Notes under the pieces: model-generated
Databases searched by the model: none
Seen by the model: only the letters and a program-made list of their open reading frames with translations
Told to the model about the DNA's origin: nothing
In this document: piece by piece, positions 1 through 12,244 of the stretch
Numbering within the stretch: the stretch's first letter is position 1
Layout: every line of letters begins with the position of its first letter
Program-made: the position numbers and the translations under genes
From: Wurfbainia villosa
Lineage: Eukaryota > Streptophyta > Magnoliopsida > Zingiberales > Zingiberaceae
Length of the DNA: 64,000 bases
Reading direction: 5' to 3'
NCBI GenBank assembly: GCA_025175895.1
Contig: CM046003.1
Span: 31,455,245-31,519,244 of the forward strand

Positions 1-943
1 CTCCTTACCAATTATCCAAATTGGTAATTTTATGTTCTCCCCCTTTTTGACATACATCAAAAAGGTTTACTCTCCAAGGAGGTCAATGTCTCATGTCCCA
101 ATGAGATCTTACAATCTCCCCCTTGGTCCAAAGATACCTAGGACGCCAACCATCTTCCTAGTGATAAGTCTCATATCACTCAAGAGAGGCAATCCTATGC
201 ACTCTCCTAATTTCCAAATTGGGTATCTCAAAATCACATTTTCCTCCTCATGAGAAAAAATACCATCCATCATCCCCCCTTGACCATTGCACCAACAATG
301 TCCTTTGGGAAGTCTCTAAGCCAATAGGAACTCTAAACCATCAAAAATAAGGCTCAAAATTCAACCTTGAACTTTTCACCCTTAAATTTGATACATCACC
401 ATAACACCTCTCCTAATCCATATTAAATGGATTTTCACCCTTTATAATGCTTCCTAAAGCATTTCCTAGGGTTAGGGACTTTAACCGTAGCTGAACACGG
501 GCTAAACATACCTTGTTTTCTCAAAATCAGCATTGACAGTCGACTCTTTCAGCTACGATCATTGCCATCATCGATCAGCCACCCAGGCGATCGATAATCA
601 AATATCAGAATTTCAGTTATAAGAAATGAAATTCGTAAAATCATAAGTAATTCTATGTATATCGAAAAGTCATAAAAATTCATACGTATATTACTTATAG
701 TAATACAATGGGTGAAAAATAATAGAAAAATATTTTACCCATAAAATATCAAAATTGATACAAAATCTAAAAGTGAAAAAAAAATTCACTTAGGATCATA
801 AGATCAAATCTATTTCCAAGGTATCCATAACCTTGAAAATAACCTAAAGTGTCACCTTTACCATGGTTATGTTAACTTCCCTTCCATTTAAAGTTGGCAC
901 ACCCTAACCCCATCTAGCGTGAATCAATCACACTCTTAGGAAC
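1..943 (-). other. TE1 3' non-coding internal region
   Basis: AT-rich stretch without a credible ORF. It matches, in reverse orientation, the tails of TE3 (about 11500-12140) and TE6 (about 34400-35050): the blocks with CCAAGGACATTGTTGGTGCA and ATCTCATTGAGA-type words recur in the same order. This places it between the gag stop and the 3' LTR of the family. The similarity was judged by eye. Confidence 0.6.
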
Positions 944-2650
944 CTAAAACATATTTGAGCTCCTAGGGTTAATTAGGTATTCCTTAGGGATAACCTCCCT
1001 AGATACCTTCCTAATGACCCTCCTAGGCTTGTTAGCCTTGGTCATTGTGATCTTACCTAGGTTGACTCTAGGGGTAACTCCCCTTGCAACCTTCTTAGTG
1101 GCCACCCTAGGTTTCCTTGAAACCCTAGGTTTCCTTGAAACCTTAGCCACTAGGTACATACCTTGGTCAACTCTAGGGATGACTTTTCTATTGACCTTGG
1201 TCTTCCTAGACCTAGTTTGAGTTCCATAATCAATTGGAACACTATGATAAGCCACCTTAGGCTTAGGTTTGTGACCAAAACCTTGCTTGCCCTTGGTTGA
1301 CTTTTGTCTCTTAGGTCCTAGGTCTTGACTTTGAGTTCTAGACCCTTGACTTTGACCATTAGACCCTTGAAATTGTTTTTGTATCTTATTTAGGGTCTTT
1401 TCTAATTTCTCAAGCCTTAATCTCAAGTCTTAGTTTTCTAATTCTAATTGCCCAATTTTAGAATTTTAATTTGGTCTTTGGGCATGGGACTTCCTAGGCA
1501 TATGCCTAGTTCATTTAGGGTTGAGACCTAGATGCTCTTGTACCTTTCTAATGTTCTCCCTAGGTAGAATTTGTCTAGAATTGTTTGACCTAGGGTTGTC
1601 CTTAGGTAAAATATTTCTAGGGACATTAGTCCCAAATTTCTCCTTCTTCCTAAAGTTGACTTTATTAGCTCCTAAGCAATATTCTCTATTTCTAGCATTC
1701 TCTTTTTGATAAATTTCAAGATTGCTAAAATTATTTCTAGTATGCTTTTTGACATTATTTGAATAAGGAGCTTTAATTAAAAATACCTTAGGGTTAGCTT
1801 TGGAAGCTCCCCCTACTTGTGGTGCTCCTTCTTGGCCCTTTTTCTTCCCCCTTGGGCATTGACTCCGGTAATGTCCCAGTAGCCAGCATTTGAAGCAAAT
1901 GACTTGCTCCTTGCTTTTGATAGTTGGGGGACCGGCATCTTTGACCTTTGGAGTCAGTGAAGCCTTCTTGACTTTCTTTGGGCACTTACTCTTATAATGC
2001 CCAAATTCCCTACACTCAAAACACATAATATTATTTTTATTTTGAATTACGGTGTTTGAGTTACCTAGGGTAGGTGTGGTGGTCGAAGTGGATTCTTCAT
2101 TCCTCCCGGAGGTTGAGGTTTTTTCTTAATTTTTCTCCGGTGATCTAATCTCCTCCCCCTCGATCCTAGAGGTGGAGGCTTCTTCCACTTTTTCTACCTC
2201 TTCCACCTTGGATATTGATGGTCTCTCAACCTCCAAGTCCTCACTTCCTTGTGAGGAAGATGTGCTTGCCTCTTCGGTCCCTTCCTCTTGGACCGGTGAT
2301 GGACCTTCATGGAGCTTGGCCAAATCGCTCCAAAGCTCTTTGGCATCCATGCACTCACCTAGGCTACACAAGAAGTCATTAGGAATTAAATCAAAAATGA
2401 ATTTGATTACCTTCTTATTTTTCTCGAATCTTTGGAGTTGATCTTCACCCCATTTCTTCTTCTTGAGGAAGTCACCCCTTGGTCCTTTTGGATACTCAAA
2501 TCCTTCCATTAATATGGACCACTCCTCAAGGTCTCTTATCATCAAAAAATTTTCAATTCTCGCCTTCCAAGAATTGAAGCCTTCTCGTCCATAGAAAGCA
2601 TAGGGAATTGGGGTGTTGATATCCCATCCCAATTGTTCTTCCATCTTCAC
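944..2650 (-). pseudogene. gag: TE1 gag (nucleocapsid) with in-frame stops
   Basis: Structural Gag protein of a Copia-type element, about 568 codons if read through. The N-terminal half (2650-2126) is an intact 174-codon block of the Copia gag type with W-rich start (FNSWKARIENF) and KELWSDLAKLHEG helix, followed by an acidic, Ser-rich stretch. Two zinc knuckles of the form C-x2-C-x4-H-x4-C follow (CFECREFGHYKSKC near 2024-1983 and CFKCWLLGHYRSQC near 1902-1861), then a very basic tail ending with VIPKEYLINP. All three blocks are in one frame, so only point stops (near 2125, 1510, about 1450 and 1428) interrupt it. The zinc knuckles bind element RNA in known Gag proteins. Confidence 0.82.
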
Positions 2651-2692
2651 CCTCTAGCGCGCTCTCGCGGCGGTCAAATCTTGAAGAGCCCT

Positions 2693-2706
2693 GGGCTCTA
2701 ATACCA
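2693..2706 (-). promoter_or_regulatory. TE1 primer binding site (tRNA-iMet type)
   Basis: On the minus strand this reads TGGTATTAGAGCCC, one base off the canonical plant retroelement site TGGTATCAGAGCCC, complementary to the 3' end of initiator tRNA-Met. It lies two bases from the end of the LTR (CCCCTACA), fixing the LTR/internal boundary. Confidence 0.85.
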
Positions 2707-3214
2707 CTTGTAGGGGATCATTGGAACGCTAGAGGGGGGTGAATAGCGTCATGCTATACGTCGATGGAATACGTTCGCTTTCGTCTCTACAAAACTCATT
2801 ATGCGCAGCGGAATAATGATAGTAATAACAAAAAACAAGACAAACACGCAAAAACAATTGTTTAACGTGGTTCGGAACCTCAAGGTTCCTACTCCACAGT
2901 TGAGCTCAACGAGCTCTAGTGATGCACACGCAATCACTAATCAATAACTCCTTCTCGACACAAGTCGGAGGCGGAGAAATCCCTTACAATAGTTTACAAC
3001 AATAAACTAAATACAACAAGCAAATACAATATGAAATACAACAAGAGATGCAAAGAAAACTTTACACAAAGCTCTTTTGAATGATTGTTTGCTAGGTTGA
3101 TCGAGTAGCACTTGGAGACCCTGAATTGCAGCAGCAACTCGCCCCAAAACACCTCAAAGAACCTTTTTTTTCCTCCTTCATGAGCTCCATTTAAAGCTTC
3201 AACCAGTGCTGGAA

Positions 3215-3565
3215 ATCGCCGATCAGTCGACTATTCTGGACCATCAGTCGACTGTTGCCACTGTTGTCCTGAGACAACAGCTAGATCCACGCTGAAAAAA
3301 TCCAACGAATCCATCATCAGTTGATTGATTATGACCATCAGTCGACTGATCAAGCCTCCACTCAACTGCTAGACCCAGTAGACGAGTCAGACTCCATTCT
3401 GTGCTCGAAAAACCAAGCACCAGTCGACTGATCAAAAGATCAGTCGACTGCTCGATCCAACAGTCGACTGCCCCCCTCTGGCAGTCGACTACTGCGACAC
3501 TTTCCGCAGTCAAACCCTAGTTGACTCTCACCAGTCGACTACCATATGACACCAGTCGACTGCAC
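3215..3565. repeat. CAGTCGACTG cluster in TE1 LTR
   Basis: About ten copies of the self-complementary decamer CAGTCGACTG or one-base variants (AGTCGACTG, CAGTTGATTG, AGTCGACTA) are spaced 10-60 bp apart. The same motif is clustered in the LTRs of TE2, TE3, TE6, TE9 and two solo LTRs. Confidence 0.85.
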
Positions 3566-3754
3566 ACCTCAAACATGAGGTTTTAGCCCAAGTATGGTTC
3601 CCCTATACTTGCTATACCACCCTTATCCTAGACCTAAGCCTTCTAGCCACCTTCATCAGCCTCACGCCTCTCGAATCCCTCCAAGTCATCCATGACTTGT
3701 TCATCCATCGCGCTAGCCTTCAGGTGCTTCTATCGGCTAAGTCATGCTAACGGT

Positions 3755-4035
3755 GTCTACACCGCCAAGGCACATTGGACTTACGCCGCCAAGAATCCGC
3801 TTGGACTTTACGCCGCCAACCATTGGACTTATCCTGCCAAGACTCCTGCTCTGACTTTACGCTGCCAATATTAAACCCCTTGGACTTCTCAAATGTCAAG
3901 ACTCAAGCTTGGACTTTCCCTTTCCAACCCATGTTGGACTTTCCATGCCAAGACACATGCTTGGACTTTTCCTTGCCAAGACCCATGCTTGGACTTTACA
4001 TGCCAAGTACTCAAGACTTGGACTTTCCATGACAT
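3755..4035 (-). repeat. AAGTCCAAG / CTTGGC minisatellite in TE1 LTR
   Basis: Degenerate tandem units of about 25-35 bp. On the minus strand each unit has AAGTCCAAG, a few variable bases, then CTTGGC. On the plus strand this appears as repeated TTGGACTTT and TGCCAAG words. Equivalent arrays are at 12245-12712, 35260-35660 and 42490-42720. Confidence 0.8.
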
Positions 4036-4234
4036 GGTCAACTCCAATCAACCATCAAAGTCTCCCTCGAGTCAAACTCGAGTCTGGTTAAACATAACCC
4101 GGGTTGATTGTATAAACAATCTCCCCAAAACATCAACAGACATTAATATCAAACATCAATGTCAACTCACTTTGTCAAACATCAAAACATCACTCGAGTC
4201 TGGTCAATCGTGACCTGGGCCGATTGCACCAACA

Positions 4235-5912
4235 GAAGAGAATGGAGGTATTGTTTGAAACCGATTTCGATATTATGCTTATAATGGAAAACGGTTTTGA
4301 GATGCCTAAGGATGAAGAGGGTGAACTAATAGAGAAGTCAAGGTGGACTAAAAAGTAAAGGGAGGAGCACCTTGCAAATTCAAAGGCCAAGCACCACCTC
4401 TTCAATGTGCTCCCCCAACAAGAGATCAACCGGATAGGGGAATGTGCAAGTGCCAAGGAAATGTGGAAGAAACTCATAGAGCTCCATGAAGGTACTTCCG
4501 AGGCCAAGCTTGTAAGAAGAGATCTCTTTCACTTTCAATTAAGCAACATCAAACTTGAAAAGGGAGAGAAGGTAAATTCTTTACATTCTAGGTTTAAAGA
4601 AATTTTGATTGGACTAACAAGTGTAGGAGAAAAACTCTCCAATCGGGACATGGTCATGAAGGCAATAGATGCCTTCCCTTGGTCATCAAGATGGAGCTCA
4701 ATGGTGGACTCTTTCTACATCTCCAAGAATCTAGAGATAACCACTCTAAAGTAATTCTTTTCCACTATGGAGTTGCATGAGATAAGGCTTGAAGGAGTAA
4801 GTGAAGAACCAAGTATCAAGCCATCAAGGGGAGTGGCACTAGTAGCCAACAAGGGGAAGAAGAAGAAGATAGAGACTCCCTCCTCCTCCGATGAAGCATC
4901 TTCCTCATCCTCCATGAATAGCAATGAAGATGCTTATATGGTAAGGAAGGTAAGGCGTGCCTTAAGAAATTTAAAATTTAACAAATCTTATGATAGGAGA
5001 AGACACAAGAGGAAGATCATATGCTACAATTGCCAACAAGAGGGACATATAAGAGATGATTGTCCTCTTTTAAACAAGAGCAAAGAAGAGAGGAGGACGA
5101 AAGAGGAAAAGAAGAAGGGGAGCAAGAAAAAGAAAAAATAAAAGAAGGCCAAGGAAAAGGGGAAGGCCAAAGCACTCAAGGCAAGGACATGGGATGATCC
5201 TTCTTCATCATCATCGGAGGAAGAAAATACATTTGTCACAAACCTTACCTTGATGGCATTTGATGATCTAGACTCCACCTCCTCCGAAGGTCAAAAATCA
5301 AGCTCAAGTGAGGAGAGCTCAAGTGAAGGGGGAGGCTCTTCATCATCCTCATCATCCGAAGAAGAAGACATGGAAACTATGGTAAAACATCTTCCCACTC
5401 AAGAAATAGTTGTCATGATTTCTAGCTTAACTAGGGATTTATTTAGGGCCAAAAAGAAAAATAAGAGCATGTTAGATCAAATTAAGGCCCTAGAAGAAAA
5501 ATTAGAACAAGCATGCTTAAATATTAATGATAATATTTCTTCTAGTTTTGAAAATGCATGCTCACATGATAACTATATGTCTTTTGATGTTAATGATGCA
5601 TGTATTGAAGAAAATAGGGCTTTAAGAGAAAAGGTAGCCCATTTGACTAAAGCCCTAGAAAAATTTACAATAGGCTCCAATACTTTGAACATGATCATAG
5701 GGAGCCAAAGGGCAAGCTTCAATAGGAAAGACCTAGGTTATAAGGGAAAGACAAATGAAAAGGCCTACAAATGTTTGATTGCTAGGGGTCAAGCAAAGAA
5801 TAAAACAATTGCTAGAAAATGGATCCCTAAGGAATATTTAGTGAACCCCATAGGAAAGAAATTGTATTGGGTACCTAAATCCATCTTTAAGGGTAGGAAA
5901 ACCCTAGGATAG
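4235..5912 (+). pseudogene. gag: TE2 gag, N-terminus cut off by TE1, three in-frame stops
   Basis: Copia-type Gag read in one frame from K-R-M at 4236 to a stop at 5910-5912. Order: Gag core with KEMWKKLIELHEGTSEAK (about 4457-4510) and FKEILIGLTSVGEKLSNRD, a Ser-rich acidic linker, a basic stretch, one zinc knuckle CYNCQQEGHIRDDC (about 5020-5061), Lys/Glu-rich and Ser-rich runs, a predicted coiled-coil region, and the C-terminus WIPKEYLVNP..WVPKSI. Stops TAA at 4356, 4752 and 5139 are all in frame. The same protein is nearly intact in TE9. In autonomous SIRE elements, as I know the family, a WVPK-type stretch precedes the protease; here a stop follows and no protease is present. Confidence 0.87.
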
Positions 5913-7052
5913 TCAACCATAAGGATTTTACTTATATCATGTTGATCAGTTGACTTAGGATGATCGGGACTTAATTTTTGAAATAGTGTTGGGTGATGAT
6001 AATGCACCCATAAATAGTTTAATTCATGCTTTGGGTGATACTTGACTTGTTATCATGATTTTATACCTAATGCATGATTACAAATTGATTAATACACTTG
6101 TTTCATGATCATAATGTGAAATCAATGCATATATGTCTTTATGATCATGTGGTATGTTAGGGTGATGCTTAGCCTTGTATAGAATTGCATGAATTTGAAG
6201 GTTAAGTATATAAATACCTTTGGGAACATCTCACACTCACCATAAGGCTAACCTTGATTGAAAACATAGTATGAGTGAGATGATAGGATGATACAAATGG
6301 TCCACTAATGCTTATGGCATTTAGATGGGTCATTAAGTGTATCAATAGAGCAATAATAGACCAATCATGGGAAAGTATATGTTTAATTCATAGACATATT
6401 GCACAAAGTTCATGGTTGGATATTTCAAATGACTTTAAAACCATTTTATACTTTGCAAATAGTGAGTTCATGTTTTAAAAGGTTTCAAGGTAAAACTAGG
6501 TTTTAAAGTTGATACAAAACTTTAGATATTTTGTAACTTTTGAGTTTTTTCCTAACTTTCAAAAATAAAATGATTTTTTATAAAAAAAAAATAATTTTTT
6601 ACTGATAAAGGAACTCACAAGAAATATGTATTTCAAATTTCATGATTTTTCGAATTTCCTAGAATTTTTAACGCATTTCTGAAATTGGATTTTGAAAATT
6701 AGAAAACTTGAAATTTGCGTGGTAATCGACTGGTAGTCTGAACCAGTCGACTGATGTACTATGCACGAGCACAGTAACCTGATTTTATCAGATTTTGTTT
6801 GGTTTTTGGGTATTTTTCCTCCTTAGAGTTGATGCCATGTGTGTATAATATTTAGAAAATGTTTTTGATGGTGTCAAAGGGGGAGAATTGATAGGTTTAA
6901 GTGAATCATGCTAAAAGGGAAAATTTAGCATGTCTTAAGGGGGAGTTGCATGTTTAAGGGGGAGTTTTGATGCTCATATTATTTACATGCTTTCCTTGCT
7001 TATGTTGTTATTGTTATTTATTTACCTAACTTAAACGGATTGCCACACATCA
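5913..7052 (+). other. TE2 3' non-coding internal region
   Basis: No credible ORF. It is AT-rich, contains two decayed CAGTCGACTG copies at about 6725-6760 and closely resembles (inverted) 51657-53003 of TE9, for example the TTGGGTGATGATAATG and GATCATAATGTG words. It is therefore an element-specific tail, not host DNA. Confidence 0.65.
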
Positions 7053-7065
7053 AAAAGGGGGAGAT
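7053..7065 (+). promoter_or_regulatory. TE2 polypurine tract
   Basis: AAAAGGGGGAGAT lies directly before the TG of the 3' LTR, the place where plus-strand DNA synthesis is primed in LTR retroelements. Confidence 0.85.
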
Positions 7066-8357
7066 TGTTAGGGCAATCAACCCATGGGATATGGTTTTGA
7101 TGTGTGTGGAAAAGGGTTTAAGTTAGGTTGTTATTGTTTTGATATGTGCATTGGAGTCTTGCAGGACTTAGTAATTCGTACATGGAGCTTTGGCAAGTTT
7201 CACCAACTCACAACCTCGTGCTTGAGTCGGTGAAGGAGCATTGCGAAGTCGTGCGCTTGATGCATCCGAGGGACCACCGGACGAGATGACTTGAAGTGAA
7301 GCCAAGGAAGCAGACTTCGAGGGCAAGAGACGCAAAGGAGCATTGTGAAGTCATGTGCTTGGTACTGCTAAGGGATGTGGCCGCGAATGAAGAGTGTTTC
7401 AGCGAGGGACTTCAAGTGAGATGAGAGAATGAATGAAATGTAAGTAGCTCATTAGGTGAACTTGGTCGAATGGCTAAGTGTCGAAGGCTCGACAGCAAGG
7501 GTTGAGGTTTATCCGACCACTGGATGCTCAAACGGATGTTAAGTTTGAGATTTACCCGGCATCAATCAACTGCCATGTCATGGCAGTCGACTGCTTCAAG
7601 TCGACTATAACTCAACTGGTATCTGAGTCGGTTTTCGTGCCCATCATCAATTACCGCTTGTTTGGCGGTTGGTATCGAGACCACGATCGGTGATGATGGC
7701 ATCAGTCGACTAGTCATAAGGGTTTCGGGCACAGAATGGTGATCAGTCGAGTGCTCGCTTTCGGCACTCGACTGTTAGCTCCACCAGTCGACTGATAGGA
7801 AGATCAGTTGACTGATGTGGGAGTCGTTTGATGAAATCCAACATGGAAGAAGTCATTATTGGGCAACAGCTATAGGAGCAATCGACTGATCGGGGCATCA
7901 GTCGACTGCTAGTGCCCAACAGGAAGAAAACAACCTTCTCTATTTATAGAGAAGGTGTGGGCTTGTGGATGGCTAATGCTTATGCTTTAAGTGATCATCC
8001 AAATGCTCCACAAGCTTCCAACTCTTTCTCTTGTTCTTATTTCAAATCCATTGTAAGAAAGAGTATTCTTGGGTTGTAAGAAGGTTTACCTCCACCTTGC
8101 TTTGGCTAAAGGGAGAAACCGATATTAGATTTGTTTCGGAGTGATTCACCGGAGACGAATCAGACCGTAGATTAGTGGCAAGGTCGTGAACCACGTTATA
8201 TCTTTTGTTAGCATTGCTTTTACTTTATGTTGTCTTAATTTCTTGTTTAGTTTTGTTTCCGTTGCGCTAATATTGTTTGTAGACAAGCAATTCCATCGTA
8301 CGACGATTGAGGGCTATTCACCCCCCCCCCCTCTAGCCGGCCACCTACGATCCAACA
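7066..8357 (+). repeat. TE2 3' LTR (family B, 1292 bp)
   Basis: Starts TGTTAGGGCAATCAACCC after the polypurine tract and ends CCTACGATCCAACA. TE9 carries the same LTR inverted (50404-51642). A CAGTCGACTG cluster is at 7565-7905, and the U5 motif GGCTATTCACCCCCCCCCC is at about 8306-8328. Confidence 0.87.
7565..7905. repeat. CAGTCGACTG cluster in TE2 LTR
   Basis: Roughly ten copies of the palindromic decamer or its one-base variants, often as ATCAGTCGACTGAT or GCAGTCGACTGC, in the U3-like part of the LTR. Confidence 0.85.
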
Positions 8358-9155
8358 TAATCTTGTTGCATTTCATACATTTGTGATGCTTCATATGTCA
8401 TATCGTATGTTTGCATGAAAGGTGTGTTTGTGATGTATCGCATCTCACAAAAATATAAAGCTTACCTTTATTGTGTATTTCAATATCTAGATAGGGTGAG
8501 ATGCTAGGAATAAATTTTTGGCTATTAATGCTTGTGAAAATAGAATAAAATGTCAACACACATTAACAAATACATAAATACAAGCATAATACTGGTATAA
8601 CCGATACACATGCGACAAACACATAAAATGTAACAAAATTGAGTTGAACAAATCAATCGTCATAAATTTAGCCGAATATTCAAATATCAGTCGACTGCAT
8701 TAGGCAAGCAATCGACTGAATTTACTATAGCAACGCATAAAAAGTCTGGCAGTCAACTGCTCAAACCTAACCATCGACTGCTAGTATTGTATACGACCAT
8801 AGGAAGGCAAGCAGTCGACTGCTAAGGGACAACAATCGACTGATGGGCACAATTTTATAATGTCGAACCTTAGTGGTTCTACTTCTTCACGTGACCGAAC
8901 TTTCCTGACAACCTTCACCCTCTCTTCCTTCGAGCTTCTCCTGCGACCTCTACCTCCAATAAGCCCCAAAACCCAAAACCTAGGTAGTTTAGGTTAATCC
9001 TTCTTCTTATCGAGCTAATCCGAGCCTTTCTTCCTCTTGTTTGGTTGATTCTGCTCATTTTTAGGGTTCCGGCATCACCCTTAGTTTTGGTCATCTTCCT
9101 CTGGTGTTCCTCCAGCATTTTCCTCTAGGTGTCTTCTACAACCCCATACTAGCAA
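8358..9155 (+). other. TE3 internal non-coding region with decamer cluster
   Basis: No coding potential seen. The section 8685-8845 holds several CAGTCGACTG-type decamers (GCAGTCGACTGC, CAATCGACTGA), so the motif is not confined to LTRs. It lies just upstream of the accessory ORF, as a different motif cluster does in TE4 (28500-28870). Confidence 0.55.
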
Positions 9156-10349
9156 ATGGCACCAAAGTAATGATCCTCCACCATCTTCATCCGATTCATT
9201 CTTACATGCTCATTTTCTAGCCAAATTGTTTGTGTATTCATGATCATGACATTCATTTTCATTACATTTAGAAAAGACGTAGATTAGAGTCGGGTGATGG
9301 ATCCACTAGGGCTCCCGGTGGTGATTCTCATCCGTCCGAAATATGTTAGCCCATGGTCGTTCATTTTCTAGATGAACCATTTTTTAGGGCTTATTGCAGG
9401 GATGTTATTCAGCTCATCAAGCATTATCAATTAGCCAAGTTAGTATTTTGCACCCATCCCATCAATGTTGATCTCCTCACTGAATTCTATTCTAACCTTC
9501 GGAAAGTTGGAGATGGTTCGACGTACTAGACTCACGTTGCAGAACGTGATCTAGAGTTTACTCCGGAGATCCTATGAGATTTTTTGAAGTGTCGACCATC
9601 TAATGGCACTCTCGTCTTTTATCCCATGTTGAATGAGTCACTTCCATCTTCTTTTGACCAAATCACTAAAGATTCTATGCACGAGTTCTTCTTTCATCGA
9701 CCTCGTCCTTTGGGTCAAAATCTTTTCTCAACCAATGCTTTATCTGCTCCTGATAATGTACTTTACAAAGTCATTGTCGATTGTCTTTTACCTATAGTGA
9801 CACGGGGTCAGGCCAAGATTCGTCCTCCCAATCTATTCTTGATGTACGTTATGCGTAACTTGCTTGAAATAAATATTGCATTGAACATCTTTCACTGTAT
9901 AATCCATTTTGTCTCCCCTTTCCAAGGGAAGATTTGCACACCCTTGGGTCACATTATCATAGCATAGCTAGCGTTTGTTGGCATCAACATCTCCAGGGGT
10001 AATTTGAGGGTGTTATCTGACTCCTATGACCACATCACCCTGAGGCATTTCACATTGGCAGGTATGCGAACAAGCTATGGACGGATGAAGTGGTCAGGTG
10101 AGCATCAGCCACCTATAGAGGCAGAGCAGGAGGCAGCACAAGATCCAGAGGGAGAGGAATTTTCTGAGAAGCCAGCTGTATTTCAGCGACATACATCAAA
10201 TCAACTCACACGCATCGAGTCTCAGATTGTGGAGCTCTACGAGACTATAGATACACATTTTTGAGGAGCTTACCCTCGAGTACTTTGTGATCGAGCAACA
10301 TCAAATTGAGATGTATGACATGCTTCGTACGTTGCTCATGAGTCAGTAG
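9156..10349 (+). pseudogene. TE3 accessory ORF, 'putative plant transposon protein'-like, broken
   Basis: A degenerate protein resembling the plant family named 'putative plant transposon protein' (I recall it as Pfam PF20167); its function is unknown. Seen directly: a start at 9156, a probable intron 9167-9276 (GTAATG...AG), then a frame with LVFCTHPINVDLLTEFYSNL (near 9440-9500), FLMYVMRNLLEINIALNIFH (near 9836-9895) and a C-terminal coiled-coil-like stretch SQIVELYETIDTHF (near 10220-10263), then a one-base frameshift and a stop at 10347. In-frame stops occur at 9347 and at least two more places. The same blocks occur in TE4 (27523-28411, minus). Family assignment is by recall of the pattern. 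Confidence 0.68.
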
Positions 10350-12127
10350 CCTCCACCACCTTTAGCCGATGATGGCAGTGACTAGTAGTCTATCAGTTGT
10401 AGGATGGGTCTTTTGTTTTCATTTTATTTTTGGCTTATTGTAGGTTCCTTTATCTTTTTGTTGAACAAAATTTTGTATGAACACTTTTGAAAATGAATGA
10501 AATTGTTTGGTTGTCAAAATTGTGTTGTATGGCTCATTGCATGTATTAGTGTGCACTGTATTACTCTTATGTCATGACTTTAGTACTATATAATGTCATA
10601 ACATCATGTATCACATGCCCATTTAAAATGTCATGATAATGCTTCTAATTAATGACTTCATTTGACTATTTAAAATATCACGAGAAATATTTAGATTTAA
10701 TTTTTAATGTCATGCTAATACTTAGAAAAATCTTATAATGACATGACATCATGAATCATTGGGTATGCTTTAAATTATGCAATCCTTATATGTCATGATC
10801 ATATTTCATGCATTTAGGTTATTAAAATTGATTTAAGGACAATGACATAATTTGAAATCTCATAATAAGGGAATCAAATAGAGTTGCCTAGATGAAATGC
10901 ATGAGACCCTAGATTAGGAAGAACCTAAACCCACATCTCACAAAGACATCAAATTGACATGTGTATGTATTGATATACCCTAGACACATATGTGTTAGAA
11001 AAATGAGTTAAATTCAAGGTACATAGTTCTTGCATCGAGATGAACTCAAACTCATAACATGACATTAATGAATCATGAGGAAAGATAATGTACAAGTCAT
11101 GTACATCTAGCCCATAGACCATTGTTCAAAATAAGGTTTTAAAATCATTTTTGTAAAACCTTAGTGAAGTCTATCTTTTGATAGTTATCACCATTGATGA
11201 AGTTGATACAAAGTAGGCTTAAAATATTGAAGTTATCAATAGTTTTAAACTTTTTATCAATCTAACAATTTAACGGGTATTTTATTAAAATAATATTTTT
11301 CATCCATTATATTTGACATAAGTATTATACGTATGAATTTTTGTGATTTTTCAAATTATATATATTTACTTATGAATTTTGAAAATTGATTTTCTGCATT
11401 TGCAGAAACTAGTCGACTGCCGCTTTGGCCAGTCGACTGGTGTTGATGGTAGTCAACTGGTTGCTGGCCGAGTCGACTGCTGGATTGATTTTGGATAAAC
11501 AAGATTTGTTTATCCCACTTTCAGCCATCCCTAGGTACCCTAACTGCTCCTAATCCTAGGATATGCTTTGGAAAACATTAGAAGGATGAAAATTCATTAG
11601 AAATAAATTAGGAGAGGTGTTTAGGGTGAAAATTAAATTTTAAGGGAGGTGAAAGTTCAATGTTAAATTTTTACCCTTAATTTTGATTGTTTAGTGTTCC
11701 TATTAGCTTAGGAACTCTCCAAGGACATTGTTGGTGCAATTGTCAAAGGGGAGTAGGCTTTTAGGGGGAGGTTATCCATAAAGGGATGATGGATAGGTTT
11801 TCCTCAATGGAGGAGAAATAAAGGGTTTGAAACCCTCATTGTGCTGACCAAAGGGGAAAATTTGGAGAAGTGAGGATTGTCTCTCATTTAGTGATATGAG
11901 ACTTATCACTATGAAGAGTGAAGGCATCCAAAATATTTTTTGACCAAGGGGGAGAATGTAAGATCTCATTGAGATATGAGACATGGATACCTTTGGTAGT
12001 CTTTTTTATGTATGCAAAAGGGAGAGAAGTGAGGTTTAAGTTAGGTAAATCTTTACTATGATTTGGCATTGAAAGAGTTAAGTTTGGGCTTATTGGTTAG
12101 TCTAACTTAAAGGTGTTGTCAAACATC
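10350..12127 (+). other. TE3 3' non-coding tail
   Basis: No credible ORF. It is rich in TGTCATGA and CATGACAT words (10560-10830), shared with TE6 (33560-33740). A small CAGTCGACTG cluster is at 11405-11480. From 11500 it matches the TE1 tail inverted. Confidence 0.6.
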
Positions 12128-12141
12128 AAAAAGGGAGAGAT
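12128..12141 (+). promoter_or_regulatory. TE3 polypurine tract
   Basis: AAAAAGGGAGAGAT immediately precedes the TG of the LTR at 12142. Confidence 0.82.
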
Positions 12142-12244
12142 TGTTGGTGCAATCGACCTAGGTCACGATTGACCAGACTCAAGTGAGGCTCGAGTAATAT
12201 TTTAATGTTTGACAAAATGATTGACAATGTGATTGTCATGAGAA

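Larger units (their letters stand above)
1..4234 (-). mobile_element. TE1: gag-only SIRE-like Copia element, minus strand, left end outside window
   Basis: Reading on the minus strand, the element runs from its 5' LTR (4234 down to 2709) through a primer binding site and a gag gene (2650-944) into a non-coding tail at 943-1. No protease, integrase, reverse transcriptase or RNase H is seen in the visible part. Its 3' LTR lies left of the window. The right edge falls inside the gag gene of TE2: residue 20-22 of that gag (K-R-M) follows directly at 4235, so TE1 is nested in TE2. Assignment to the SIRE/Maximus lineage is an inference from the gag type and the C-rich U5 motif. Confidence 0.82.
2709..4234 (-). 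repeat. TE1 5' LTR (family A, 1526 bp)
   Basis: On the minus strand the repeat starts TGTTGGTGCAATCGGCCC and ends GATCCCCTACA, the usual TG...CA form. The same start and end are seen in the 3' LTR of TE3 (12142-13659). It contains a minisatellite (3755-4035), a cluster of CAGTCGACTG decamers (3215-3565) and, 20-30 bp from its 3' end, the C-tract motif CTATTCACCCCCCTCTAGC. Confidence 0.85.
4235..8357 (+). mobile_element. TE2: gag-only SIRE-like Copia element (family B), 5' part outside window
   Basis: Order in the window: gag (4235-5912), a 1.15 kb non-coding region, a polypurine tract and a 3' LTR (7066-8357). No pol domain exists between gag and the 3' LTR, so the element is non-autonomous. 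The first ~19 gag codons and the 5' LTR must lie on the far side of TE1, to the left of the window. TE9 (minus, 50404-55920) is a near relative with the same gag and LTR ends. Right flank is TAATC; its partner on the left is outside the window. Confidence 0.85.

Noticed and set aside
8358..9155. Additional gag of TE3 in the region before the accessory ORF
   Set aside because: No zinc knuckle or Gag core motif could be read in any plus-strand frame.
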